From the NCBI GenBank assembly GCA_011503125.2, contig WWBZ02000002.1:248001-312000 (forward strand): 64,000 bases of DNA. The letters run 5' to 3'. Below are positions 21,531-32,074 of this stretch, one piece after another. Under the pieces are notes generated by a model. It did no database searches, was not told where the DNA came from, and saw only the letters and a list, made by a program, of their open reading frames with translations. The number at the start of each line of letters is the position of its first letter. The first letter of the stretch is position 1. Both the position numbers and the translations under genes were made by a program. The stretch comes from Botryosphaeria dothidea. Lineage: Eukaryota; Ascomycota; Dothideomycetes; Botryosphaeriales; Botryosphaeriaceae.

Positions 21531-23568
21531 GCGCACGACGATGGTGGTTGTCGGCCTTCTGTTGGAAAATTGGGAGTTTCTCGTTGATTTTGAAAGATAT
21601 TGAATTCCAGTTCATATAGAATGAAATAACCATCTCTATCGGGGTCAAGCAGACATCTATCTTGCGGTTCGAATTCAATCTCGGAATAAAGCATTTGAAA
21701 TGATCAATGTGATGACGTATGTGTAAACCGCCATGGTTGGTGGTATGCAGGGCCGATTTGAACGTGCTTGTGCATCTGCCCTGCGTTATCGCGTGAGATT
21801 CTGCGGGCTGACGTTTGCAACGCAGTGTGGTTGACAATATGCAGGGGACGTATGAAGCGAGAAAGCGAGCTCCAGGCAAGGATAAATGATCCTCCTTTGA
21901 TCCTCCTTTCTTTTTTCTATGGCAATGTCTTACTAAGTTGCTGAGACGGATATGCCATGAGGTCTCAATACTTTTCAAAGAATCATGTGCAAGGCTGAGG
22001 GTGAGACAGACAAGTGAGCAGGCGTAATGTGTCTTGGCGATTGTATTTCCGACGATTTCCGGAATTCGGGAGCTGTCTTTTTTTGGAAGCTGTTTCGCTT
22101 CAACGACGAGTGACAAGTGGCGCCATGCATAACAGTCATGGTGTCGAGGATTCCTGATATGCGGGCTCCCCAGTCGTTCCCTTTGACTCTGGCCCGAGAA
22201 CTCCGGACTGACGTCGTCGTAGCGTGGCATGAGTTAGCAACGCCGCCTTTCGTCGGGACAACGCTTCCTCGCAACTGCTCGATTGGGGTGGCCATGTCTC
22301 CACCTACCAAGTTTCAATCAGTATTCGTTTACGTAGATAATTCGTATGGGTTTGCGGTATCGGGACGTTGTTGCGTGCTCTCAACAAATTTGGTTCTCAA
22401 GCATGGCGAATTCTCCGAGCAGTCCTTATCATTGCCGTATGAAGGAGGTACATACCATCCGTATCTCAAGGTGCCTGTTAGTGGGATTATCTGCACAGAA
22501 TTGGCAGATGGATTGGCATGACGTTCGCCGAGAGGGACGCAGCAGTTGCTTATGTCGGACGAGACGGTCCAGACAACCTTCTGATTCCTTTTCTTAGTCA
22601 GGCGAGATGTAGAATGGGAAATGCGAAGACTTTGGCACTCCGGGCACTCGGGAGCAGCCGCAAGGGTTAGGGTGCAGAAGCGCTGCAGATCAGGCGGCGA
22701 TCGCAGCCAATAAGCGTAAATGTTAGCGCGAAAGTGGTCTATCTTTTTAGCCGGGCAGGTGCAGATGATGATAAGTGGCTGCGTAATTATTCAAGAATTT
22801 GGAATTTCCGGTTGCCTTAGCTTCCGTACCTGCGAGTGAGATCTAGCTTCGGGTGTTGAACGATAGGGCTGGCGGCTCACAAATACATGCACACAGCTGA
22901 TTGGAACGCTAGTCCGGTCGAAGTGAGCGATGCTGGAGGTCCTCTGGAGAGGAGGTAGGCGGTAACTTTCACGAGTCAGCGTTGGAGGCCATTGGTTAGC
23001 AGGCAAAGTATTGATGGAGATGAAGGGCTAATTCCAGGATGCAAGCTGCACGTCTATCAGCAACAATAGGCCCACTGCTGTATGCCGAGCGGGTCCAGAC
23101 GCAGAAAGGCAGTGGAGAAGTGTGAGAGAAAGCGAGTAGGCGGCCCCAGCCATCACAGCTAGCGCGTCAACCCAACCCCGCGCCTCATGGCCCGTGCAAC
23201 GCTGCCCCTCCTCACGCTAACGTCATAGGAATGCCTCCAACTCAGTATTTGGAAGCGTTCGAATGTGGCCGGCCACCATCGGGCCATGTCCCCTGCCGCC
23301 CGGCCATGTCTAATCCTGCCCCAGCGATCCGATCGGAGGCCGTCTGCGCGTCGATGGATCCAGAAGCTTTGACATATTCCCACTCATCATTGTGAGTGGA
23401 AGGAATCATACGAAGCTCTCCTCGTTCCGTTCCCGATGCTGCGGAAGACTACCGGTGAGTGGCTGCATATAAAAGTCGTACAGTCCTCCTCTTCCTGACT
23501 TCAATCTGCATCCGCCACCTTATACTACAATCAATTGCCACCAACCTTCTTCAACTACAACCGCCACA
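21531..23568. other. 2.0 kb intergenic region before the GFA-family gene
   Basis: No gene supported. A 241-codon minus ORF (21505-22230) overlaps the 3' end of the secreted-protein gene. It has random-looking composition, rich in His, Ser and Arg, without domain. The TATA box of the next gene is at 23468. Confidence 0.5.
23468..23474 (+). promoter_or_regulatory. TATA box of the GFA-family gene
   Basis: TATAAAA lies 101 nt upstream of ATG 23569, followed by C/T-rich leader and then CCGCCACAATG around the start. A strong core promoter is consistent with an inducible or highly expressed gene. Confidence 0.65.
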
Positions 23569-24061
23569 ATGACTACTTACCACGGACACTGCGCTTGCGG
23601 TCAAACCAAGTGGGAGGTCAAGCTCGAGCAAGACCAGGCCAGCCACATTCTTTGGTGCGTTGCCCCTCGATTCCCAACACCCCATTGAACTCCTCATGAG
23701 CTCCCTCGGCTAACTCTTCCATAGCCACTGCGACACTTGCAAATACCTCTCGGGTAGCGCCTTCACCCTCAACCAAATCATCCCCAAGAGCGCCCTGACC
23801 TTCACCGCCGGCGGCGACAACCTCAAGGCCTACACCTACACCGGCGAGTCGGGCAAGCCTGTGCACTGCTACTACTGCCCCAACTGCACCACCCACCCCT
23901 ACCACCACCAGACTGCTCTTGGCGACGACAAGATCATCCTGCGCACTGGTCTCCTGGACGAGAGCAAGAGCTTCAAGCCTGCCGCCGAGATCTTCGGCAA
24001 GGCCAAGCTGGCTTGGGAGAAGGAGGTCGCCACCACCTTCGAGACTCTGCCTCCCTCGTAA
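23569..24061 (+). CDS. GFA / CENP-V domain protein (glutathione-dependent formaldehyde-activating enzyme family)
   Basis: Single-domain zinc protein of 140 residues, of the family named for glutathione-dependent formaldehyde activation; most fungal members have no proven substrate. Exons are 23569-23654 and 23725-24061 (intron GTGCGT ... CATAG). Zinc-ligand cysteines are visible in order: HCACGQ (Cys8, Cys10), then CHCDTC right after the intron (Cys29, Cys31, Cys34), and CYYCPNC further on. The conserved CKYLSGSAF and the C-terminal FETLPPS-type end fit. No signal peptide, so cytosolic. It converges on msrA with about 235 bp between the stop codons. Confidence 0.9.
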
Positions 24062-24296
24062 AAAATGGAATCCTTTCTCGAAAAGCCAAATTGCGGTTGG
24101 ATGTTTGTTTGAGTTGTAGGATTGAGCGTGGAGGTGTAATTGCATGGCCTTCTAGTCGCTGGCAGAATTAGTTGTATACGAATGATGAAAACAATCCACG
24201 ACAACATTGTCTACTCTTGAATGTCTTTCTTGTGAAGCACGCTGCATTCTGCCGTTTCCATTATTTACATGTTGTTTCTTGCTTACTTGACCTACT

Positions 24297-24998
24297 TCAC
24301 GCGTGCTCTGGCTGGCTTAAAGGCGCGAGCTTCCTGATGAAATGCGTGGGACACTCATAACCGCCAGGGTTGTTCTCAAGATAGAGTTGGTGATACGTTT
24401 CAGCGTCCCACCACTCACCCGCTGGAACGATCTGTGTGACAATCTTGCCGCTCCACCACTCCTTGTTGGCGCGCTCTGTGACATCCTTCGCAATGGCCTC
24501 CTGCTCAGGCGAGTGGAAGAAGATGGCGCTGCGGTACTGGGTGCCTGTGTCGGGGCCCTGGTGGTTGAGCTGCGTCGGGTCGTGGATGGTGTAGAAGTAC
24601 TCGATCAACTGCCTGTACGACAGCTTCTCCGGGTCGAAGGTGATTTGCAGCGCTTCGGCGTCTGTGGCAATCCAACGTCAGCATTGCGCGCAACTGCCTT
24701 GGTGGCGCCAAGCGCTCTACGTCCGGGCATACGTACGTCCGGTGTCGCCTCCGCACACCTGCCTGTAGCTCGGGTGCGTGGTGTTGCCACCAATGTATCC
24801 GACCTTTGCGTCGATGAGGCCCTTGTTCGCGAAGCTCTTGCGGTATGTGTGCTCGACGCCCCAGAAGCAGCCCGCCGCGATTGTAGCCTTCTGGTAGCTG
24901 CCGTTGGCGACGCCGGTCGCACCGTTCTCGACCGCGCGCAGCGGGCCGGAGGAGAATGGGCGCATGAAGCGCGTGAAGAGACTGCTCATGGTGGTCAT
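24297..24998 (-). CDS. msrA: Peptide methionine (S)-S-oxide reductase MsrA
   Basis: Repairs methionine-S-sulfoxide in proteins and free Met, using thioredoxin. Exons 24998-24737 and 24661-24297 (intron GTACGT ... CCACAG) give 208 residues. The junction rebuilds the conserved GDTGHAEAL. The catalytic Cys44 is in [10 protein letters not shown]. The [20 protein letters not shown] block and the YRSAIFF strand follow. The roughly 35 residues before the catalytic motif are Arg/Ser/Phe-rich ([14 protein letters not shown]), suggesting a mitochondrial form or a dual-targeted product. The C-terminal part lacks a second Cys pair, so resolution may use other cysteines or differ from the bacterial type. 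Confidence 0.95.
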
Positions 24999-25885
24999 TG
25001 CCGTAGGTCCGATCAGAGAGGCGATAACGAGAACGAGGACGGAGAGGGCGAGTGCGCGATCCAGGGTGACTGCTGCCGGAGTATCCGTCAGAGGAGGATG
25101 TAGAGATAAAGAATTGCTTGCTGGAACGCGGGGTCGTGGCGGTGGTTGCGGAAGCTCTTTTTAGTAAACCAAAAGCTGGCGCGAGTCATTTGCCTCCGAT
25201 GAGCGCAGTCTAGATCCGTATTGCGTCATTGATTATTGACCCCGGTGTCTCGACTTCTTTCCGATTCTTCGTGGGCTCCGGTTAATCTTTGAGGATTCCA
25301 AATGCACTATCGCATTTACGAGCTTACTTCTCTTGTGTAAGATCATTTTGGGGCATGTGCCACCATCAGTGGCTGAGCTGTCAACATGATTCATGGGACT
25401 TTCCCGAATAGGGTATTGACTAAATGTACTACTTACAGTGTTCTGGCTTATATGGAATCTTCGATCGATTCATTGTGGCTGAGTGGATTCGCCCTGTCTT
25501 GTAGTCCTCTTTCATCAGCATACACTGTTGCTCCATGTTCAGCCTGCTCCGTTGTAATTGAGATTTTGATGGTTCTTTCAGGATGCCTCCATACTCACCT
25601 CTCGGGATCTTTCAAAATACTTGATAGCAGAGATCAAGCATTGCAATGGAATTTCTTCTCTTTCATTGTTCCCTGAGGCTATGGATCACCCGTAGTGCTT
25701 CTCGGCACAACATTCAGGCAGCAGTTGCGGTGTCTGCGCCTACCCGTTCCCGACACCGCCCCAGCTGCTGCCTCCTCCCGAACATCTCCCCCGCACACAC
25801 ACCGTAACAAGTGCTGCTCACCAGAATCGGCAGGCCTCATTGCATATTCCAAGTAAGCCAGAATTCTTTCCATCAACAAGCAAGA
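24999..25885. other. Intergenic region, msrA / tRNA-Pro
   Basis: About 0.9 kb. It holds the msrA promoter and flanking DNA of the tRNA. No gene is supported; the 96-codon plus ORF at 25386 has no features. Confidence 0.55.
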
Positions 25886-26029
25886 GGCCTAGTGGGTAAG
25901 TGATGACCCTCCCCTCTTCACCACCACCCGACCCGACTAACCCCAAACCAGTCTAGTGGTTACGATTCTCGCTTTGGGACTTCCCTTCTAAACTGCGAGA
26001 GGTCCCGCGTTCGACTCGCGGCTGGGCCC
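25886..26029 (+). tRNA. tRNA-Pro (anticodon UGG) with two introns, one at an unusual position in the acceptor/D-arm junction
   Basis: Exon segments 25886-25895, 25952-25978 and 25994-26029. Joined, they give a full cloverleaf. The acceptor GGCCTAG (25886-25892) pairs with CTGGGCC (26022-26028) over seven pairs (one G-U). Discriminator C73 is as in eukaryotic tRNA-Pro. The other parts are the D arm GTCT...CGAT, the anticodon stem CTCGC/GCGAG with loop TTTGGGT, variable AGGTC, and T stem CCGCG/CGCGG with loop TTCGACT. U8, A14, G15, G18, G19, A21, T54, T55, C56, A58 and C61 are all present. The canonical intron 25979-25993 (15 nt) follows position 37. The second insert, 25896-25951 (56 nt), lies after position 10. 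It starts GTAAGT, has CTAAC at 25937-25941 and ends CAG. Without its removal no 5' acceptor strand exists. It could instead be a tRNA pseudogene. Confidence 0.75.
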
Positions 26030-26729
26030 TCGGCTTTCTCTTTTGCTGTCCGTCGTTCAGAGGGCGGTCATGGTGCTTTTTGCCACTAAGGTAGCATATG
26101 AGCAGTGTATGAACATTGAAGCTGAGTAAGAGCATGATTAGGGATTCTTCAATTTTGCAAATGAACAAAGACACTGGGCGATTTAATACCGGGTAGGGGT
26201 TAAATGAAGCGTTGCCGATTGAAGTGACTGACCTGTACGGCTTTGGCTGGTGAGTAGCACTATGCGGGTAACCGCAAATCATGTGCGATCGTCAGGGTGA
26301 AATCCTGAGATCATTCAATAGTAAGTATGTAGCAGGCATGATATCCCTGAAGATAATGCATAGTCTTGGTTCTGGTTCAGTGAAGATGCAAGCTGAACAC
26401 TGTAATAGACAACCACCCGATCATCATGCGGAAAAAGACAGATTTTGGAGAGGGTCATTCTTAATTCCCTTGGAAATCGAATGCTGTCCATCTTCAGAGC
26501 ATATCGACAAGAAGCCTGTACTCATTACGTACAGAACCAACTTGGAGCGACACCAGAGTGCACCAAAGGCCAAGTGCAGATCGAGCGACGAACCAAGGTT
26601 ATCAATCGCAATCGATTAAGTCTAATTTTGGAGCATCGTTAGATAGCCATGCCAGCCAAATCTATCCTGTGTACTCCATTCCTTAGCACCTCATGAAGGT
26701 GTATATTACACGAACAGAGAAGTCATCGA
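26030..26729. other. Intergenic region, tRNA-Pro / rpn11 3' end
   Basis: About 700 bp. Apart from the T-run terminator I see no gene. The short overlapping ORFs (26281-26619, 26445-26642) have no bias or domain. Confidence 0.6.
26041..26044 (+). terminator. RNA polymerase III terminator of tRNA-Pro
   Basis: TTTT, twelve bases after the discriminator base, within CTTTCTCTTTTGC. The first T-run of four downstream of the tRNA suits Pol III termination. Confidence 0.6.
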
Positions 26730-28019
26730 TCATAGCTCATCGTCCACCTCCATATCGCCATTGACAGCGCCATTTGCGCCTGCGTTCTTGGGTAAGCAAG
26801 CCTCCTTGTCGATCATCTGCCTCGAAACCGCGACGATATTGTCTTCGATGAGTTGTTGGCCGACATCCTCAATATCTGTGATATAGTCAGTTCAGCGCTC
26901 AGAATCTCGATGACAGCATCAGACTTACGCTTCTTCGGATCCACCTTGCCGACGTATCTTGTCTTCAGCTGCTCCTTGGACAGTTCCGTCTCTTCCTTCA
27001 CCCTCTTCTCGTAGCCCTCCGCCAAGCTTACCAACCTCTTGAGCTTGTCCACATTCTTCTCGCCTTCTTGCTTGAAATCGTCCATCTCCAACGCCTCCGT
27101 CCAAACGTGCTTGTGCAAGTTCATCAACATGTTCTCTTCCAGCCCCGTCTTCCTGTAGTTGATGCCTATGCTGTAGTAGTGCCTGTTCAGGCCGTGGATA
27201 AGCGCTTGAATCGAGGGCTTGTTGAGGTGGCCCAAGTTGGATGTGGTTTGTCGGGGCTCGTGGCCCATCATGAGAGTCTGCGGGTTGATCAAACGGAAAG
27301 CGTCGATAACTACCTTGCCCTTTACGGACTGGATGGGATCCACGACAACGGCGACGGCGCGGGGAGTGAGCTGCTCGAAAGATTGCTGGGTGTTGATATC
27401 GACGCTGGAAAGCCAGCAGCCGAAACCAGGATGCGAATGGTACCAACCAACGACAGTCTCCGGCCTGCGAATTGCGTCATGTTAGAATGCCTATCGAAAA
27501 TACTCCGCTCCTTATGTTCCTTACCGTCCCGTCTGCCTCAGCATGTCCATCATCTTGGTCTGGAAGACAGGATCGACAGCCTCAACACTGACGCCAGTAC
27601 CGCTCTGAGGCATAGCAAAGACGTCGACCACCCGCACGGTATAGTCATCCACGAACTCTCCCAACATGAGACCCATGACTTCCATCGGCACACCGGCGCG
27701 GCCGTGTCGCAGCATCTTGAGGAGGGCGAGAGAGGAGATGTAGACGGTTTCGGAGTTATCGATGAGGTTCGTGTCCTAAAGAAGCCAGCAATTAGCTTGC
27801 TGGGCCGGGTATGCAGCGCGCGCGCGAGTCGAGACCATGCTGCGGTGGCATACAAAGTACCAGTCCGCGTACCATCCATCAGGGTACGGGAAGGGATCCA
27901 TCTTGCCAAAGCAGCAACGAGAGAAGGTATGCAGTGGCAGCAAGAGGCGGACGTACCTGAGCTGGGCCGGCATCTCTCATGCCCTGCGCCGCGGCGAGCA
28001 TGCGGTTTAGGCGATCCAT
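26730..28019 (-). CDS. rpn11: 26S proteasome regulatory subunit Rpn11 (JAMM deubiquitinase)
   Basis: Zinc metalloprotease of the proteasome lid that removes ubiquitin chains from substrates during degradation. Exons 28019-27957, 27775-27525, 27464-26929 and 26875-26730 give 331 residues, the usual length. The JAMM motif is complete: Glu53 ([12 protein letters not shown]), His114, His116 and Asp127 in [15 protein letters not shown]. The Ins-1 region and the long C-terminal helices ([26 protein letters not shown] end) are conserved. The first exon ([14 protein letters not shown]) matches the family start. The last intron joins DPKK to HIEDVGQQL. It is divergent from rpd3 with 431 bp between the ATGs. 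Confidence 0.98.
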
Positions 28020-28450
28020 GCTGTAGTGACGCTGTGGGTGGGGCGGATTTACGAGAAGAGGAAAGTCGGGTGGGCGGTGAGGGAGCAGTGGAGCAGGTAT
28101 GGGAGGGCTGGCAGAGCGATGGAAGATGGAGCAGCGGCGGAGGATGAGGATGTTGTATGCTGCTGTGAGGCGCTGGAGCTCCCGGCGGAGCTGACGCTAC
28201 GAGACGTAGCGGCGACATGCATCGGAGGCCCGGCGCAACTGCGCCGAGACCGCCCGCGCCGCCGCTCACCGCTTTCAAACCGCGCGTGGCGCACTCTTCA
28301 TTGGTCAAGTGCTGCGCTCTTCTGCTCGCGCCGTGCAGAGAGCTCCCACCGGCTCGTCCCTCTTCCACGCTCCTCGGTCCCAGTTGCCCAGCCCTCGCGC
28401 GCCGTGTCCTCGTCCCTCTCGTCCTCTCGCAGCTCCTGCCAGCCGTCACA
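28020..28450. promoter_or_regulatory. Bidirectional promoter, rpn11 / rpd3
   Basis: A 431-bp GC-rich region between divergent start codons of two housekeeping genes. An ATTGG (CCAAT box on the other strand) is at 28300-28304. The half towards rpd3 is C/T-rich leader (TCCCTCTTCC, CGTCCCTCTCGTCCTCTCG). No TATA box is seen. Confidence 0.55.
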
Positions 28451-30732
28451 ATGGTGGGCGCCGGTGCTCCTCCGCTCGACGACTTCAACCTCAACGGCAG
28501 CTCTCAGCCGAAGAAGGTTGCGTACTTCTACGACTCCGATGTGGGCAACTATGCGTATGTCGCCGGCCATCCCATGAAGCCGCATCGCATACGCATGGCC
28601 CACAGTCTGATCATGAACTACGGCCTCTACAAGAAACTCGAAATCTACGTACGTATCCATTCTCCACCTTGCCATTACCCGCGCCGTCTCCACGCGCCCC
28701 GAGCGTTTTCTAGCTGCAGCTGCGCCAATACACGATGGACAGGTAGCTAACAGCTGTGCAGCGCGCGAAGCCGGCCTCCAAGTTCGAGATGACGCAGTTC
28801 CACACCGACGAGTACGTCGACTTCCTGCAGAAGGTTACCCCGGACAACATGGACAACTTCGCCAAGGAACAGAGCAAGTTCAACGTTGGTGACGACTGCC
28901 CTGTCTTCGATGGCTTGTTTGAGTATTGCGGTATTAGCGCTGGTGGCAGTATGGAGGGTGCCGCACGTCTGAACCGGGGGAAGTGCGATGTCGCCGTGAA
29001 CTGGGCTGGTGGTCTCCATCACGCCAAGAAGAGCGAGGCTAGTGGATTCTGCTACGTTAATGGTAAGTCGCCGCGTGGAATTGCTCTGGGTGCTCCTGGT
29101 GCCAGACAAAGCTGACCCGGTTGCTCTTCAGACATTGTGCTTGGTATCATCGAGCTCCTCCGTTTCAAGCAGCGCGTTCTCTATATCGACATCGATGTGC
29201 ACCACGGTGACGGTGTCGAAGAAGCCTTTTACACGACCGATCGTGTCATGACTGTATCTTTCCACAAGTATGGCGAATACTTCCCAGGAACCGGCGAGTT
29301 ACGCGACATTGGTGTAGGCAACGGAAAACATTACGCCGTCAACTTCCCACTGAGGGATGGTATTACCGACGAAACCTACAAGGGTATTTTCGAGCCTGTG
29401 ATCAAGGCCGTCATGGATTGGTACAGACCCGAAGCTGTTGTCCTGCAGTGCGGAGGCGACAGCTTGTCTGGTGATAGGTTAGGTGCCTTCAACCTCAGCA
29501 TGAGGGGACACGCGAACTGCGTCAAGTTTGTGAAGAGCTTCAATCTCCCAACGCTGGTCCTCGGTGGAGGTGGTTACACTATGCGCAATGTCGCACGTAC
29601 TTGGGCGTACGAGACTGGCCAACTCGTTGGTAGTGAGCTGGGTCCTCAGCTTCCGTACAATGATTATTTTGACGTATGTGGAATCCGTTTCTCGCAGAGC
29701 CCGTGTCTCTGGCTAACTGTGTGACAGTACTTTGCCCCCGACTTTGAGCTCGACGTCCGCCCATCGAACATGGATAACGCAAATTCGCCCGAGTATCTCG
29801 ATAAAATCCGCCACCAAGTTATCGAGAACATCAAGCGGACCGCATTTGCTCCCTCAGTTCAGATGACGGATGTCCCACGGTCGCCTATAATGCCTGGCAT
29901 GGACGACGAGGCAGAAGACGAGATGAACGACATGGATGAAGACGAGAACCCAGACGCCAGGTACACTCAACATCGCTGGGACAAGCGAGTAGAGAAAGAC
30001 GGCGAGCTCAGCGAAAGCGAGGATGAGGCCGAAAATGAAAAGCAGGGTGTGCGCAAACAACCAGGTAGGAAGCGGCGGATGAACATCATGGACTACCAGA
30101 ACGCCAACGCTGTCGATGGAGATGGTACTCCCAGACCAGGTAGCGCAAATGGGGCAGAAGCTAGTAATGCCAGCGCTCCTGACACTGGGAAGTCCTCCCG
30201 ACGCACAAGTCCTGCGACCGCCGCAGAGGCAAGTGCCAGCCAGCCGGCTTCGAACGCTCAATCACCGACCCCTGCAGCGGGTGGATCAGAGAACGCGCCT
30301 TCTGCTACGGCTGCGGATCCTGACGGTGATGTTGATATGTCTAATGCTCCCGAGACTACTGCTGCAGCCACTGCCACAGCAGCGACAGAAGAGCCTAATT
30401 CCGCTCTCACGCCTCCTGCATCTCCACCGGCCGCAGAGGCGCCGGTCGCGCCGGTAGTGGAAGAAGCAACTCCCGCTGCTGCGGAGGCCGCGGCCACAGA
30501 GCCTGAACCCAAGGTTGAGTCTGAGACGGAACAGCCAGCCACTGCTCCCGTCGGTGGCAGCCCAGCTCCGCAGCCAGGCACAACGGCGACTGCCGACACC
30601 TCTGCTGAGGATGTCGAAATGGATGATGCTGAACCAGGTGTACAGAAGGAGGATGGTCTCAAGGAAAGACAAGAAGAAGTCAAGGGAGAAGCGGCAACCA
30701 AAGCGGCAGCAGAAGCTGAAGGCTCCTCTTAG
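28451..30732 (+). CDS. rpdA: Class I histone deacetylase Rpd3/RpdA with long acidic C-terminal tail
   Basis: Zinc-dependent lysine deacetylase, the catalytic core of Sin3-type co-repressor complexes in the nucleus. Exons 28451-28648, 28762-29062, 29132-29673 and 29728-30732 give 681 residues. The catalytic core ends near residue 400. Active-site residues are His152-His153 (GGLHHAKK), Asp186/Asp188/His190 (DIDVHHGDG) and the [11 protein letters not shown] loop, with GGGGYTMRN following. After the core comes [15 protein letters not shown] and an acidic segment ([14 protein letters not shown]), then about 200 residues rich in Ala, Thr, Pro and Glu. Filamentous fungal RpdA proteins carry such extended C-termini, unlike yeast Rpd3. 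The basic [11 protein letters not shown] segment is a possible nuclear signal. Confidence 0.98.
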
Positions 30733-31162
30733 CCTTTTCCTCAGGTCATGTTTCTAGGTCGAATGACGGGATGGGAGTATAGGACTGGGAGGACATGTGA
30801 GCCGGCACTGGTTTATCTGGAGTTCAGATGCCGATCTTGCCCTCTGGCATTTCTTATCTGCCGGTGATGGTGTTATGCAGCATGTTTCGGGTTAGGATTT
30901 AAGAACGATACCATATAGGCGTTGGCTACAAAAGGGCGGCGAAGGTGCCTTACACCTACTTCCTCGAGCCGGGCGTAGTGGATTCAAAGGCACCCTGAAT
31001 GGCACGCGTTCTGCTGTCAAAAAATCTTGTGCAATATCATTTCAATTGATTTACCTCTTTCAACATGGCTCTTGCCCGAGAAATGTATAGGATTTACAAG
31101 GATAAAATCATTGGTTCTCTCATCGTATCGGGCATGATCAACGCAAACTATTTACAGGGTAT
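30733..31162. other. Convergent 3' region, rpdA / F-box-like gene
   Basis: About 430 bp between facing stop codons. It is AT-rich around 31015-31060, consistent with 3' UTR ends. No other feature seen. Confidence 0.65.
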
Positions 31163-32074
31163 TCACACAACAGGACGCTTCCCCGACCAGAGATGCAGCC
31201 TTGCGATGCCCTTCTCCAGTTCGGCCACCTTATCATTATCCGCCCAGCCGCGCTCCGGGCCGTATGTAATACGTTTACCGTGCGCAGTGACCTCGCCCAT
31301 CAGCTCCGTCATGAGTGGGCAGTCCTTGGTCACGCTGGGGAAGCCGTCGAACTGCACCTCCTCGATGCTGGGCACGCGCGGCAACAAGCTGCGCAGCAGG
31401 TCCCCGCAGAAGGCCGTGAAGAAGTCGTCGCTGCGCCTGAAGCCGCGGAAGATCTCGTCGCTCGCCGGGTCGCACTCGACGAAGACCTTGAGCTCGCGGC
31501 ACTCGCGCAGGTCCGCCAGCCCCAGCTTCGCCGCGCCCTCCGGCGAGATGTCCCAGCACTTGGGCAGCGGGCCCTGCCAGCCGGGGCCCAGACGCAGCTC
31601 GAGGCGCGTCAGGCAGTGCCGGTAGCGAGGTGGCAGCCGCGCGAGCAGCGGCCGCTTGGTGTGGAAGAAGCGGCCGTGCAGGGGGAACAGGCGGAACTGG
31701 TTGGTGCCGTAGAAGACGCGGTAGGCTTCTTCGTGCATGCGGTGCGAGGCCAGGAAGAGCGGCACGGCGCGCCGCCAGATGTGCCGCGCGTTGGTCGGGT
31801 CGAGGTCGATGACGCGCGAGACGGTGAGGAGCAGCTCGTACACGCGCAGCCGGATCTCGGCGGGCAGCGCGAAGAAGCGGAAGGGCGGCGAGCCTTCGGC
31901 GTCGGTCGACTCGTAATCGGAGGAGTCGTCCTCGTCCTCGGCGGCGGCATGACGAGCAGCAGGAGGCTGGGCGCGCGCTTTGGCACTGTTGCGGGTGGCG
32001 ACGCTCGTCGTGGTGGACGAGTAGGCCTTAGTCGGAGCGCGCGCGAGGGCGGCTTTCCGAGTTCCTCTTGCCAT
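31163..32074 (-). CDS. F-box/2EXR-like fungal protein of unknown function
   Basis: Single-exon ORF of 303 residues. Residues 1-60 are basic and then acidic low complexity (AEDEDDSSDYESTDAEG). A motif common in Pezizomycotina follows: FFALPAEIRLRVYELLL, then VPLFLASHRMHEEAYRVFYGTNQF. Proteins of this pattern are usually annotated as F-box-like or 2EXR domain proteins. Towards the C-terminus there are leucine-containing segments (CLTRLELRLGPGW, RSLLPRVPSIEEVQFDGF) that suggest a repeat-like fold scoring positions, as in leucine-rich F-box proteins. A role in ubiquitin-ligase substrate choice is inferred from the class only. Confidence 0.75.
   Translation of the reverse strand: MARGTRKAALARAPTKAYSSTTTSVATRNSAKARAQPPAARHAAAEDEDDSSDYESTDAEGSPPFRFFALPAEIRLRVYELLLTVSRVIDLDPTNARHIWRRAVPLFLASHRMHEEAYRVFYGTNQFRLFPLHGRFFHTKRPLLARLPPRYRHCLTRLELRLGPGWQGPLPKCWDISPEGAAKLGLADLRECRELKVFVECDPASDEIFRGFRRSDDFFTAFCGDLLRSLLPRVPSIEEVQFDGFPSVTKDCPLMTELMGEVTAHGKRITYGPERGWADNDKVAELEKGIARLHLWSGKRPVV

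Noticed and set aside
21505..22230. 241-codon minus-strand ORF
   Set aside because: Overlaps the 3' end of the secreted-protein gene, His/Ser/Arg-rich random composition, no motif, no plausible splice partner.
25952..26029. Plain tRNA-Pro starting directly upstream of GTCTAG
   Set aside because: The bases CCAAACCA in that position cannot pair with the 3' acceptor strand, so no complete tRNA exists without the upstream GGCCTAG.
27068..28147. 359-codon plus-strand ORF
   Set aside because: Antisense to Rpn11, whose exons are certain.
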